Assembly: GCA_036426205.1 (NCBI GenBank)
Contig: CM071569.1
Span: forward strand, 3,631,644 to 3,695,643
DNA: 64,000 nucleotides
Source of the DNA: Ascaphus truei
Lineage: Eukaryota > Chordata > Amphibia > Anura > Ascaphidae
Reading direction: 5' to 3'
Position numbers and translations under genes: made by a program. Shown piece by piece: positions 22,225 through 31,699 of this stretch. The first letter of the stretch is position 1, and every line of letters starts with the position of its first letter. The notes beneath the pieces are model-generated. The model made no database searches. It was given only the letters and a program-made list of their open reading frames with translations, and had not been told where the DNA came from.

Positions 22225-23740
22225 GGAAGTCCGTGCTGGTGCTGTCCCATGTGTGATGTATACTGTATTTCCTGTGCAGCCGTCATCAGGAGGACTCCAA
22301 CATCTCCTGTATAGTAAGCCACCCTAGTGGAGCTCAGAAAGTATCACAAAGACAAGAAAATAGAAAGCGCACTGAGAACCAGTATGATGTATAATATGTA
22401 TTAAGAGAAAGTCCTACAACAGGACAACATGGTACAGAATACAGTATGACAATAATATGAAAATAAAAAATTGCAACTTACAAGATGTTTTAAATTGGTG
22501 AGAGCGAGGACCGGGAGATGCGGAAAGACAGCCCCTGGAGTAGATGTTGAAGGTCCGGACTGCAGTCTCCGTCAGCTGTACTTTAAACCTCTCTCGACCG
22601 GTCTATGGTTCCACCAATAGAAACTCACGTAGCAACCCCTCGACCTCTACGCGTTTCACACTGTGTGCAGGAGGTCACATGGTGGGGTGGTCAATGAGTT
22701 ATATAGCCCTTCTGAGCCAATCGCATCCAGCCAAATTGGATTAGTATCAGCTAGCTCAGATAACCAGCAGCTCTTTATACACTCATACTGTATAAAAAAA
22801 AACACATTTATGGCCAATGCAAACACTGGAGGCACTATCAATTACAAATGAACTCTCTAAACAAATAATGGTGGTTCCTAATAGCCATAGTTCCATATAT
22901 ACATGTGTTGTATGTGATATAATTTAATAAAATATATAATGAAAAATATTGTAATGAGTATAAATTATTGATGTCCTATAAATCAAATATATATTAATTG
23001 AAATGGATATATACAATATAGCTGTTATGACTATTTTTAATCATTAAATTACACTTTTTGTTATCTTTTAAAATATTATTATTGAACCCCTTGCTTAAAC
23101 AACTGGGGATATTGGGTTCCATCACTACATGGTTACTTTTCTAGTACCCATTAGTTATTCAATATGATGCAAATCACTTTGGTGGATAGGTTACCTTTCC
23201 ATATATATCTTGATATCCCAACTGATTTTCACTTGGATTTAAAGTACTATTTACCTATCCACTCGGTTATAGATCAAGGGGATATTCATTCTCGGATGTT
23301 ATTGCAACATAACATATAATTGCTTACATTTATTTGAAAACTTACATTGTTTCAATAGGCATTTGTATCCCACCATTGGGGATTTTAATTATTGACATTA
23401 TATTTAAATATTTTGCTATGACCATATCTGGGTTCCCAGTCACATCAAATATTTCTCTGATGTATAGCCCAGGTGTATTGACACCAATTAATACACCATT
23501 TGAAGACTATTAGTCTGATACACTCAACTTTAATATTTTTGGCTGAGTGCAATTGTGGGGAATCTTTTTGACCCTTCTGGGGTCACTTTGTATAAATATT
23601 TAGTGGTGCTATTAACTTGGTTTGGGCTGGGTTAACTGTCCTTTCCATGGTCATGTAATAATGCGCATAGTTACAATCCATGTGGGGATAATGCCAAGAT
23701 GTGACCACGCTCATTACACGGAAAACATCTTATGGTATCT
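22225..23740 (-). mobile_element. insertion in the Gypsy element: Penelope-related sequence plus unassigned AT-rich DNA
   Basis: The first 600 bp on the minus strand contain a promoter-like GC-richer block and a gaaacgcgt motif with hammerhead-like helices (22642-22676), as in Penelope-type pseudo-LTRs. The rest (22860-23740) is AT-rich and unassigned. It separates RT from gag, so it is an insertion or rearrangement. Confidence 0.45.
22642..22676 (-). ncRNA. degenerate hammerhead-like motif
   Basis: On the minus strand GACCTC (22676-22671) pairs with GAGGTC (22647-22642) as a 6-bp helix I. CACAC-A-GTGTG makes helix II, followed by AAAC, GC and the triplet GTA. Only CTG remains of the first core strand CTGANGA, so four core bases are missing. 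The helices are intact but the core is not. Confidence 0.4.
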
Positions 23741-23869
23741 GTGATGGCCCCGGGTTCTCTCCACGTTTGGGGATTTCAACTGGAATCTACTGTATGGGAA
23801 GCCCATCCTGAGACCAATTGCTGAGGTCTACTAGGTCATCCAGCCTGTATAGTAGAGGACTACAGTTTG

Positions 23870-24570
23870 TTCCCAGAAGCTTTAGCAGATAAAGGAAGAA
23901 AACCTTTACTCAGTACCTTAGGTCAGACCACTTCAAAGGGGAGAATTTGGAGTTTAAAGGCAGATAGTTCCCAATATCAGGTCCTCCCCCACAAAGTTTT
24001 GTCAGCCACGAAGTTCTCTATTAACTTGGTGGCTTCTAAAAGTGTAGTAGTTGAGTGGTGGCAGACCCATTATTTTCCTTCTGGGGGCAAAATATGAATG
24101 AATTGTTCCAAGGCAATCAGTTCTGCCACCTCACTGGAACTGCGTGGCTCAGGCTATAACCACCTCCAACATAGCTCACACAAATGCTGCTGCTAGGGTT
24201 TGTCTTCAGTCACCCCGAGCTTGTGTACCATAGGATGGCCGCTTTGACTTTGGAGTAGTCCATTGCTTCAGCATTGTCAACGGCTTCGTAAGCTACTTTG
24301 TTTCATCTATCACCCGATAGGGCCACCGGGAAACTGTAGTCAACTTGTCAAAGGTGACCAGGATCGTCTCTGGATCATCATCTGGTCCGATTTTAGTCAG
24401 CATGACTTAATACGCCGGGTCACGGCCATTGGGGTTATGAGGGGTTGGACCTTGGGCACCCGTTGCTATTGCAGCTCCAGCTGCTGTAGTAATTTTTGTT
24501 GCTGCTGGTGCTGCTGTTGGTATTCCTGTTGTTGCTGCTGGTACTGTTGGCATATCAGCTACAGGAAAAA
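23870..24570 (-). pseudogene. Gypsy gag remnant with SCAN-like capsid region
   Basis: On the minus strand a Gln-rich segment (about 24565-24470) is followed by a piece reading KSDQMMIQ or, in the next frame, KIGPDDDPETILVTFDKL (24408-24345), then VAELIALEQFIHILPPEGK (about 24133-24075) and LLEATKLIENFVADKTL. The EQFIxxLPP signature is that of the SCAN-like capsid C-terminal domain found in vertebrate Gypsy gag proteins. Several frameshifts and stops break it. It lies just 3' of the 5' LTR, as gag should. Confidence 0.8.
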
Positions 24571-24714
24571 TTGCCCCCGTCGCTGCTTTTGCACAAAGCT
24601 TATCATTTTGACAATCAGTGGGTTCCTTACAATGACCATGGGAGGTGCTATCCCACTTATTACACCATATGTGATGGTGCGGCCTCCTATGTAGGGTCAG
24701 TAAGGGTTCCGGGC

Positions 24715-25065
24715 ACCAAGTGAGTTTAAAGAAACGCCCTTTATTCCCCAGACTGGCCTAAAAAACTAAATAAGAATAGCATAAGTCTGCAAATAAATCA
24801 AAACGTCCTTCACTTTGGTACAGGGAGGCAGTCCTGTTTGTTTCACACAGATAAGCCATTTGTGAATATGCTCTCTTGCAGGGAGAAGCACTGGGCTGGG
24901 AGTCTGCTTCTTCTCTTTTAACCTCTGCCCAATCAAGAGTTAATTGGGAATAATCCCTGCACTCTAGCAATCCTGGAAGCTAGTGTGTGGTCTCCTGGCG
25001 TAACTCTTTCACTCCCTTCCTCCTATATGCCCTATAGACTCCCTCCCACATGTATATTGCACAAA
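24715..25065 (-). mobile_element. Gypsy element 5' LTR
   Basis: It matches the LTR at 21215-21500 and carries AATAAAG on the minus strand (about 24741-24735), placed as an LTR polyadenylation signal. The two LTRs differ at many positions, so the insertion is old. It does not end in a clear target duplication. Confidence 0.7.
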
Positions 25066-25221
25066 TCTTCCCAATCTTGTCCAATTAATACACTCTTGAA
25101 AACACAGAATGAACCTAAGGAAAATGAGATACCAAACACCTTGATACATTGATGGTAAGAGAAGCTCAATCTAACTCCTTCTTATATCAGTTTGACAGCA
25201 AAACTATTTTTGTAGCTTGAT

Positions 25222-25619
25222 ACTGCACCGACACACTTTATTCGAGCAAATACCCGGTATGTACCTGGCAGATACCTGGAATGCGCCACTCCTAACCTCT
25301 GACAAGCCCCGTTGCATTTGCCTTCCCAGCCTGGGTTCATGCCTGGCTGATGGGCGGCTGATCTGTTAAATGATAATGATTAGGATTTAATAGGCTGCAA
25401 TGCTTCGCGTGTCTACCAGATGGCATAAATTCATGAATTGTAATGCAGTTTATATATATATACTGTGAAGTATTGCAGCCAGCTAGAATAAAATGCTTCA
25501 ATCCCTGCTTGGAAAATAACTCAATGCACTCGGGCAGAAAACAGTCACAAACCTCAATACACCCGGGTATACCCGAATTCGTGGGACTAGCCAAGCTCGA
25601 ATAAAGTGTGTCGCCAGTG
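25222..25619. mobile_element. MITE with CGACACACTTTATTCGAGC ends
   Basis: A perfect 19-bp inverted repeat (CGACACACTTTATTCGAGC; left at 25229, right ending 25613) is extended by ACTG on both sides. The interior has a second inverted pair (ggctgcaatgctt/aagtattgcagcc). It is 398 bp and non-coding. It shares the TTTATTCGAGCA motif with 14886-15239. Confidence 0.82.
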
Positions 25620-26259
25620 TATATAACTCCACTAGCACCATGGCAGCCAAACGTTTTTTTGGGGGACTACTATTTAACTTGGACCCGTGTGAGGGTCGAG
25701 TCCCCTCAAGTTGTAGAATGGGGCATGGCAGGGCCTTTTGCAGAGTCCATTAAGGAAAGGGCATGGCTGGAGGCTCAGACGTTGGGCTCCAATTCGGGGG
25801 ACCCCCCGGCAGACCCCCCTTCACCGTCAGTCCCAGGAAACCTTTTACTCAGTGTCCCCTTACCAGTCGACACAAGTCACCTGCACGTGATACAAATCTC
25901 AGATGAATGCCCTTTGACTTGTACAATTTAATAGTGATTACTTCAAATCTTACAATTTAAAACTTCATGTATAGGACTTCTGCCGAGACGCAGACACTGA
26001 TATCCACGGAGGTGTGAGGCTAGTGAAAGTCTCCGAACTATTGTGTCTCTCCTTCCATCTCTTCTGAGATCCTCCCCACCCACCGGGATCGACAATGATA
26101 CATTCCATATTTGTGATATGCTTGACTATATCTTTTAAAATGTGAGTCGTCATACTACAAAATTCTGCACGTTTCTACAGTTACGTTACTGCGCTATTTT
26201 CTGCCCTTTTTGATGGTGCCGTCCCACGCTCCCCTGATCTCTTGGAAGACACTCTACAT

Positions 26260-27103
26260 ACACCCAGGAACTTGTGAAACGGTTCCTTGTTCATATGCGA
26301 ACCTGTACCTGGGCTGGTGGGAATGTGTCCACGTCTTCAATGAGGAACTTTCTATGTACACTGACCACATTTCTATGTGAATCAGGTACATAGATGACAT
26401 CCTCCTATTATGGGAGGGTCCTCAAAAACTCCTCCATGAATTTGTTGAGCACCTCAATACCAATATATTGAACTTGAGGCTAACTACTGTACTCAGCACC
26501 ACATCTATCACTTTCCTAGATCTGAACATATATGTCGATACTGACCGGAACATCCAAACAAAGGTCTTTAGGAAAAGTAAAGCTACAAATAGTTTACTAC
26601 TGGCACAAAGCCAGCATCCTACTAGCCTCATAGCAGGTATTCCTACTGGTCAATACCTCCGATTAAGGAGGAACTGCTCAACAATACGTGAGTTTATCAC
26701 ACAATCTAAAGAATTACGTTCTAGGTTTCTCAGTTGTGGATACAACATCAAAACACTCAATAAAGCCTATCATCGGGCACTGCATAGTGATAGGGATTCT
26801 CTTTTGTCCGTAAACACCAAAAGAACTAAGGACAACACCATTAGATGCATCGGCACCTTTAACAAAAGATGGTGGGCAATCAAAAGAATATTTGCCCGAC
26901 ATTGGCATCTCCTTCTGGCAGATGTGGATCTAGCAAAGGTTATAAGCCCTAGACCAACCATTACCAGCAGGCGGTCCAAAAATTTGAGGGACTCTCTCGT
27001 CAATAGCCATTTCCAGCGGGCAAGGACAGAGACTTGGTTGAGTCCCATCAAAGGGATTGTAGACAGACGTTCACAGAGGTACACAATTGGAGACTTTATA
27101 AGG
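26260..27103 (+). pseudogene. Penelope-like reverse transcriptase remnant
   Basis: Upstream frames give YANLYLGWWE (about 26298-26327). After an in-frame TGA at 26378-26380 the frame stays open to 27106: RYIDDILLLWEG holds the catalytic YIDD at 26387-26398, followed by FVEHLNTNILNLRLTT, SITFLDLNIYVDTD (the FLDL motif) and the thumb region QYLRLRRNCSTIREF. One frameshift before 26330 and the TGA break it. The last codons before the LTR read GDFI. Confidence 0.87.
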
Positions 27104-27691
27104 TGAAATTATAACGAGGCTTTATTGTGCCTTTTCCTTAACATCAGGAAACCACCCAAACAAGGGGGAAACACAGCTTCTATTCACTTGGGAGTGGTTC
27201 TAGTGAAATACTATGCAATTCACAACTCCCTTAGTTAAGCATGTCTCCCAGCCCCAAACACATAGCATGAAATGAACAGATATAAAAAGTCTTGTAATAA
27301 AAGTCTTATCTGTTCCTTGTAGTTTGGAGGGAAAATCTTCTCTGTCCCTGGTTGCTACCTTTTCTTCAGGGTTTGTCAGCATTCAGGTTTATAAGTTTCC
27401 CCTGTGTCTTGGAAGCAGCTCTGCTGTGTCTTCTGGCAGAGCTCAAGACATGGTCAGATCCAGAGATCTGTGTTCTCTTGGTCAGTCTCTCCTGGGAGAC
27501 TCAAGAACCTCTGCTCTGTCTCCAAAGTTCAGCTCACACGTGAGCTAAGGAGTCACTTCCTGTCTCAAAGGCAGGCTTTTTCTACCACCTGTAATCAGGC
27601 AGGGGGTGTGAGTTAATTTGCTACCAGCAGTTAACCACCACACTGCTGGATTAGAGGCACATTTGTGAACAGGGATAAGTCCCCTGTTACA
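27104..27691 (-). mobile_element. solo LTR inserted in the Penelope-like element
   Basis: On the minus strand it starts TGTAACAGGGGACTTATCCC and ends TATAATTTCA, with AATAAAGCC 17-25 bp before the 3' end. The start matches the LTR-like piece at 47574-47897. Flanking bases aagg/ggga are not identical, so no clean target duplication is visible. The break falls between the RT and GIY-YIG domains. Confidence 0.72.
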
Positions 27692-27692
27692 G

Positions 27693-28124
27693 GGATGTAC
27701 CGTTGTCAGGGCTGTAAGGCGTGTGAGCATGTCATTGTAGCTAAAACATTTGCCAACCATGACAGCACTTATCAATACTGTGTGGACAGTTTTATCAACT
27801 GTCGCACTACCAATGTAATCTATCTAATTACTTGTTGTGGCAAGAGATACGTTGGCAAGACAAGTAGGCAATTTCGTAGACGTATCCTTGAACATGTCAA
27901 CTCTATCAAGCACTCTACTGAAACCCCAGTAGCCAGACATGTCACGCAGCTTCATAATGGTGACATCAACAGCATCAAATTCATTATACCAACTTAAATG
28001 CCCTGCGAGAGGGGTTAATACTGACCAACTGTTGCTTCGTATTGAAGCTGAATGGATTTACAAGTTAAAAACTAGGAGTCCCACTGGGCCCAATGGAGGT
28101 TTCACCTATTCTCCGTTTATTTGA
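27693..28124 (+). pseudogene. Penelope-like GIY-YIG endonuclease remnant
   Basis: The frame ending at 27997 reads GMYRCQGCKACEHV (the Cys-rich linker before the domain) and then VIYLITCCGKRYVGKTSRQF, where VIY and YVG occupy the GIY and YIG positions, followed by RRRILEHVNSI with the catalytic Arg helix. A frameshift near 27990 moves to the frame ending at 28124 with LLLRIEAEWIYKLKT and TGPNGG, the usual end of Penelope proteins. The domain would nick target DNA for insertion. Confidence 0.88.
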
Positions 28125-28731
28125 ATCTTTTGTTTCTGGTTTTTTATTTCATCCTAATCAAACTTTGCTGTCTGTGTGTCTTTTGTAACTGTTCGTACCC
28201 TATTTATCATTTTTATTATGATACTCACCCTTGCTTAGTTTAGTCTATCCCATTGCTCACTGTGTGAGGTACTAGTCCTTGGTATTGACTTAAATTATTT
28301 CGTAACTGCGCTCTACATTTATTCTAATCAGTGACTATATTACTAGTGTTATACACCCTCTTCTTTTTGGGTTTATAGTGTGTGTAACTTGAATATACAT
28401 ACTCTTTATAGCAATATTGCTCTATAATATAATTAAGATCTTGTATGTGTATATATTATCTAATTATATATTTTTTATTTTATTTTGTTTCTCACTGTAT
28501 TTTCTGTGACACATTGTATATTCTTTACTGGGGGTACCCAAATATATACATGCAATGCTTATTGCTGGCATATCATCAGATTCCACTGTTAGGTACAGTG
28601 TTCACCCATCCTTCTCTTAGGTTTGTACCTTGGTTATACCTGCCACTATTGCTCCAGATGTCTTTATCACATCTATGGAGCATTCTGTGACTATCAGCTC
28701 ACATTTGCGCATTGGATGTTTTGTCTACGGT

Positions 28732-28981
28732 TTGCGCATGCGCATATAACATTAGATAGAGTGAATTTCAGCCATTTATTTTCTATGTTTTCGCGCATAC
28801 GCAATAAACACTGCACTCGTTACGAGTGAATCTACTGCTGCTATATCACACAGATTGATCAGAGAGTTCGTAGTGGCAGCGTCTCTAAGGTACTCTACTC
28901 ACCATAACAAGGGTGTCCATTATTTGTACATATGGGATGTTTTATTTGCGGTTTCGCGTGCGCTTGTTCTGCGCATGCGCA
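28732..28981 (+). promoter_or_regulatory. two TGCGCATGCGCA palindromes in the Penelope 3' region
   Basis: TTGCGCATGCGCAT at 28732-28745 and TGCGCATGCGCA at 28970-28981 match the published NRF-1 consensus (palindromic GCGCATGCGC). They lie upstream of a TATA-like tataaat (29030) and the hammerhead-like motif. In Penelope-like elements this block can act as the promoter of the next unit. Binding is inferred only. Confidence 0.45.
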
Positions 28982-29061
28982 ATAGCGGTTTAGCATTAAT
29001 TACGTCACCATAGCGACGGAAGGGTATAAATACGCTCCGCTTTCCCCCTTAATGCAAAATT

Positions 29062-29107
29062 TGTCCCTGACGAAGCTCCATAGCTGGAGGGAAACATGCG
29101 TTGGGCA
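29062..29107 (+). ncRNA. hammerhead-like motif of the Penelope-like element
   Basis: Helix I pairs TGTCC (29062-29066) with GGGCA (29103-29107). The core CTGACGA (29067-29073) is intact. Helix II is CTCCA-TAGC-TGGAG, with AG and G unpaired at its base. GAAA (29091-29094) is intact. Minimal helix III is A-U plus C-G around ATGC, and the cleavage triplet is GTT. Type I hammerheads with very short helix III are described in Penelope-like elements, and this one lies where expected, 3' of the GIY-YIG gene. The irregular base of helix II makes activity uncertain. Confidence 0.62.
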
Positions 29108-29110
29108 CGC

Positions 29111-30448
29111 AATGTTGTCAGTCTCCTACTTGGAGCTGTTTTAATGCAGTGTTAGTAGTCACCTGTTTCAGTCTGCAGAGTTCAGGTGTCACTATTTTAT
29201 TATACTTTAGTGTTGTCAGTTAGTGAGGTCTTTTACCATCTCTCTACCTAGTTATTTATGTGCCATGCAGCTCTTGTGCTGTGAATTTATTTCACTGTTT
29301 CAGTAGCTGCACTATGTGTGTTAGTCATTGTGTCTACACCCATGGTGCCTATACCCTATACTTTGCATTCGACGGATATATCATTAGGGTGTTTGAACAG
29401 CACATGACTATACTAGGTAGAGCTCTCATTTATTTATTTAATTTTATTATTCTTTTCCTCACTACTGGTTATATTCACCTACCATCCGCTCTGCTAGCTG
29501 ATCCAGGGGGGTTTATACCCTGACTATTAGTACCATTAGTCCCCTATACCCTATCCCTATTAGTTGATAGATAGGGTTTAATCACAATTATTAGGTGACT
29601 CTGGTGCTGAGTGATGTTGATTTAATTTATTTTTATTCACGTTAGACACTCATTTGGTAATATATGTTTTAAGTAATTCATTAAAAGGTATATTTTAATT
29701 TAGTGGAGTGCAGTTAAGTGAATTCTCTTAAGGGTCCAATCATTTTGCACCCCTTCATTTTGCTGATTCACTTTTCAGTTCACAGTCTGCACCCACTTTA
29801 TGATTATCAATATATAATTTTTCATTCACTTTAATTCAATTAGTATGGTTTTGTGATCACTCCCTATCCCTCCCCCTTTCCTCCATATGCCTTACCTTCA
29901 GCCCATTCACACTCATTAAGTGTGTTCATCATTCGGTGCAAGCCAGAGCGCATGACAGTAATTCACTCCTAGAGTAGGTGGATCGTCTTGTAATGTATAT
30001 TTGGGGACCTACATACGTTTCCAGAGATTTCTAATGCAAACTACATAAACAAAATACATAAAGAGAAATGATTACTTGATTGTACCTGCATACAGTGGTT
30101 TATGATGTGATATGAGGGATGCATCTGGTAGAGAGATGATAGAGCCCAGTGAAAGGAAAGAAGATAAAGAGAGTACATTAGCATTGATTGGCATAAAAGG
30201 CCCATAATAGACTTAACCCGGATACATCATCCTCCGTCAAGCCAAACACGTGGTATCATCGCCCCAAAAATGGTTTTGTTTATGGTGCAATACATCAATG
30301 TTGCACTGGTACAAATAACACATTTTTAACCGCGACCAATAAACATATTGGGACGGGGATCAACATAACTAAATATCGCAATATTAATCATGTTTATGTC
30401 ATATACTACCTCATTTTTTATCACCTACTCAAAGCTCGAGGCTGGCGT
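29111..30448. other. unassigned stretch after the Penelope-like element
   Basis: AT-rich and without a recognised gene. The first 600 bp may be more Penelope untranslated sequence, because the ribozyme-like motif usually marks the start of a unit, but nothing coding confirms this. Confidence 0.35.
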
Positions 30449-30935
30449 TGTATGTATTGTATGTCTTTATTTATATAGCGCCATTAATGTACATAGCGCT
30501 TCACAGCAGTAATACACGGGATAATCATATAAATACTAGATAATACAAATCAGACATAAAAAGGAACATTTAGGAAAAGGAGTCCCTGCCCCAAAGAGCT
30601 TACAATCTAATTGGTAAGTGGGAAGAACGTAGAGAGACAGTAGGAGGGCGTTCTGGTAACTGCGTCTGCAAGGGGCCAAGCTTTATGTATCAGATGTATA
30701 GTAGCAGCCACGGAGCTACTCATATGCTTCGTTAAGGAGGTGGGTTTTAAGATCGGTCAGAAAGGTGGATAGAGAGGGTGCTAGTCGGATATTTGAGAGG
30801 AAGGGTATTCCAGAGGTGTGGGGCAGTCAGCGAGAAATGTTTAAGGCGGGAGAGGGCTTTAGACACAAAAGGGGTAGAGAGAAGACATCCTTGAGCAGAA
30901 CGCAAGAGTCGGTGTATAGTGTTAACCCTATATTG
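30449..30935 (-). mobile_element. L2-like LINE 3' end
   Basis: Minus-strand frame 31055-30747 contains TAPHLWNTLPLKYPTSTLSI, the C-terminal ORF2 signature of L2/CR1-group LINEs. The 3' UTR holds ttgtaagctctttggggcag and ends tggcgctatataaataaaga. That UTR resembles the tails of the SINEs at 41794 and 49520. It is 5'-truncated. Confidence 0.78.
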
Positions 30936-31699
30936 TCTAGGTATATAATGGGCGATATATTGTCCATTATACACGCACAGGCAAGATAAGCTAAGCCAGG
31001 TGGAATAGGTGATAAAAATACAAATAAAATACATTACATTACATATTAACTCCATAGTATCCCAAGCAGTCAGCTAATCATCCATGACTAACTGACCACT
31101 AAGGCATACAAAGAGGTGTGAAAATGGTGACATCTCAGCAAAAAGAAAACTGCACAACGTCCACGTATTTTGACGAACAGTTTGTGCATCTTTATTATTT
31201 ACAATGTTCACTCTACCTATATTTTTTCCTTCTTTATCCTACCGTTTCTCACAACTGTAAATAATGGTTGAATGTTAAAAAAAGAAGATGTAAAATTAAC
31301 TCTTGCTGAGGTTTGAGATAGAAGATAAGTTTGCCTGGCCGACTGTAAGCTTACAATGAAGAATGGCTCTAAATGATACTATTACTTGCAACAGAAACTG
31401 AATGCAGAATAGCTGGAGAGCATGGGAAACAGTTGCATCACAGTGAACATATTCAGAGACTGGAGGCTAAATCTAAGTCTTATCTGCAATAAAAAGTCAT
31501 CACTTTAGCATTCAGTAGGTGGCAAAATGATACCTTTAGAAAGAAAGACTTCCAAGAGATCATATCATCTTGTAATAATACTGTCTGGCTGCTGCTTTGC
31601 TGAATGTTGCATTCTGTCCAGTGGAAATACATAGGCATCATTTTTAAAGTGGTATTAAAAATACCTTGCTATATAATTTGTTCACTTTTCTCAACCTTA

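Larger units (their letters stand above)
26240..29110 (+). mobile_element. Penelope-like element with GIY-YIG endonuclease, split by an LTR
   Basis: In order: reverse transcriptase (26260-27103), a 588-bp minus-strand solo LTR (27104-27691), a GIY-YIG endonuclease (27693-28124), an AT-rich 3' UTR, and a promoter/ribozyme-like block with GCGCATGCGC palindromes and a hammerhead-like fold ending at 29107. The RT plus C-terminal GIY-YIG arrangement is diagnostic of Penelope-like elements. The 5' part of the RT is missing. Confidence 0.88.

Noticed and set aside
24496..24723. Leucine-rich frame resembling a membrane segment or signal peptide
   Set aside because: It is the antisense of the Gln-rich (CAG-like) part of the Gypsy gag.
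26422..27084. Minus-strand frames overlapping the Penelope RT
   Set aside because: Shadows of the RT frame, which has the YIDD and FLDL motifs on the plus strand.
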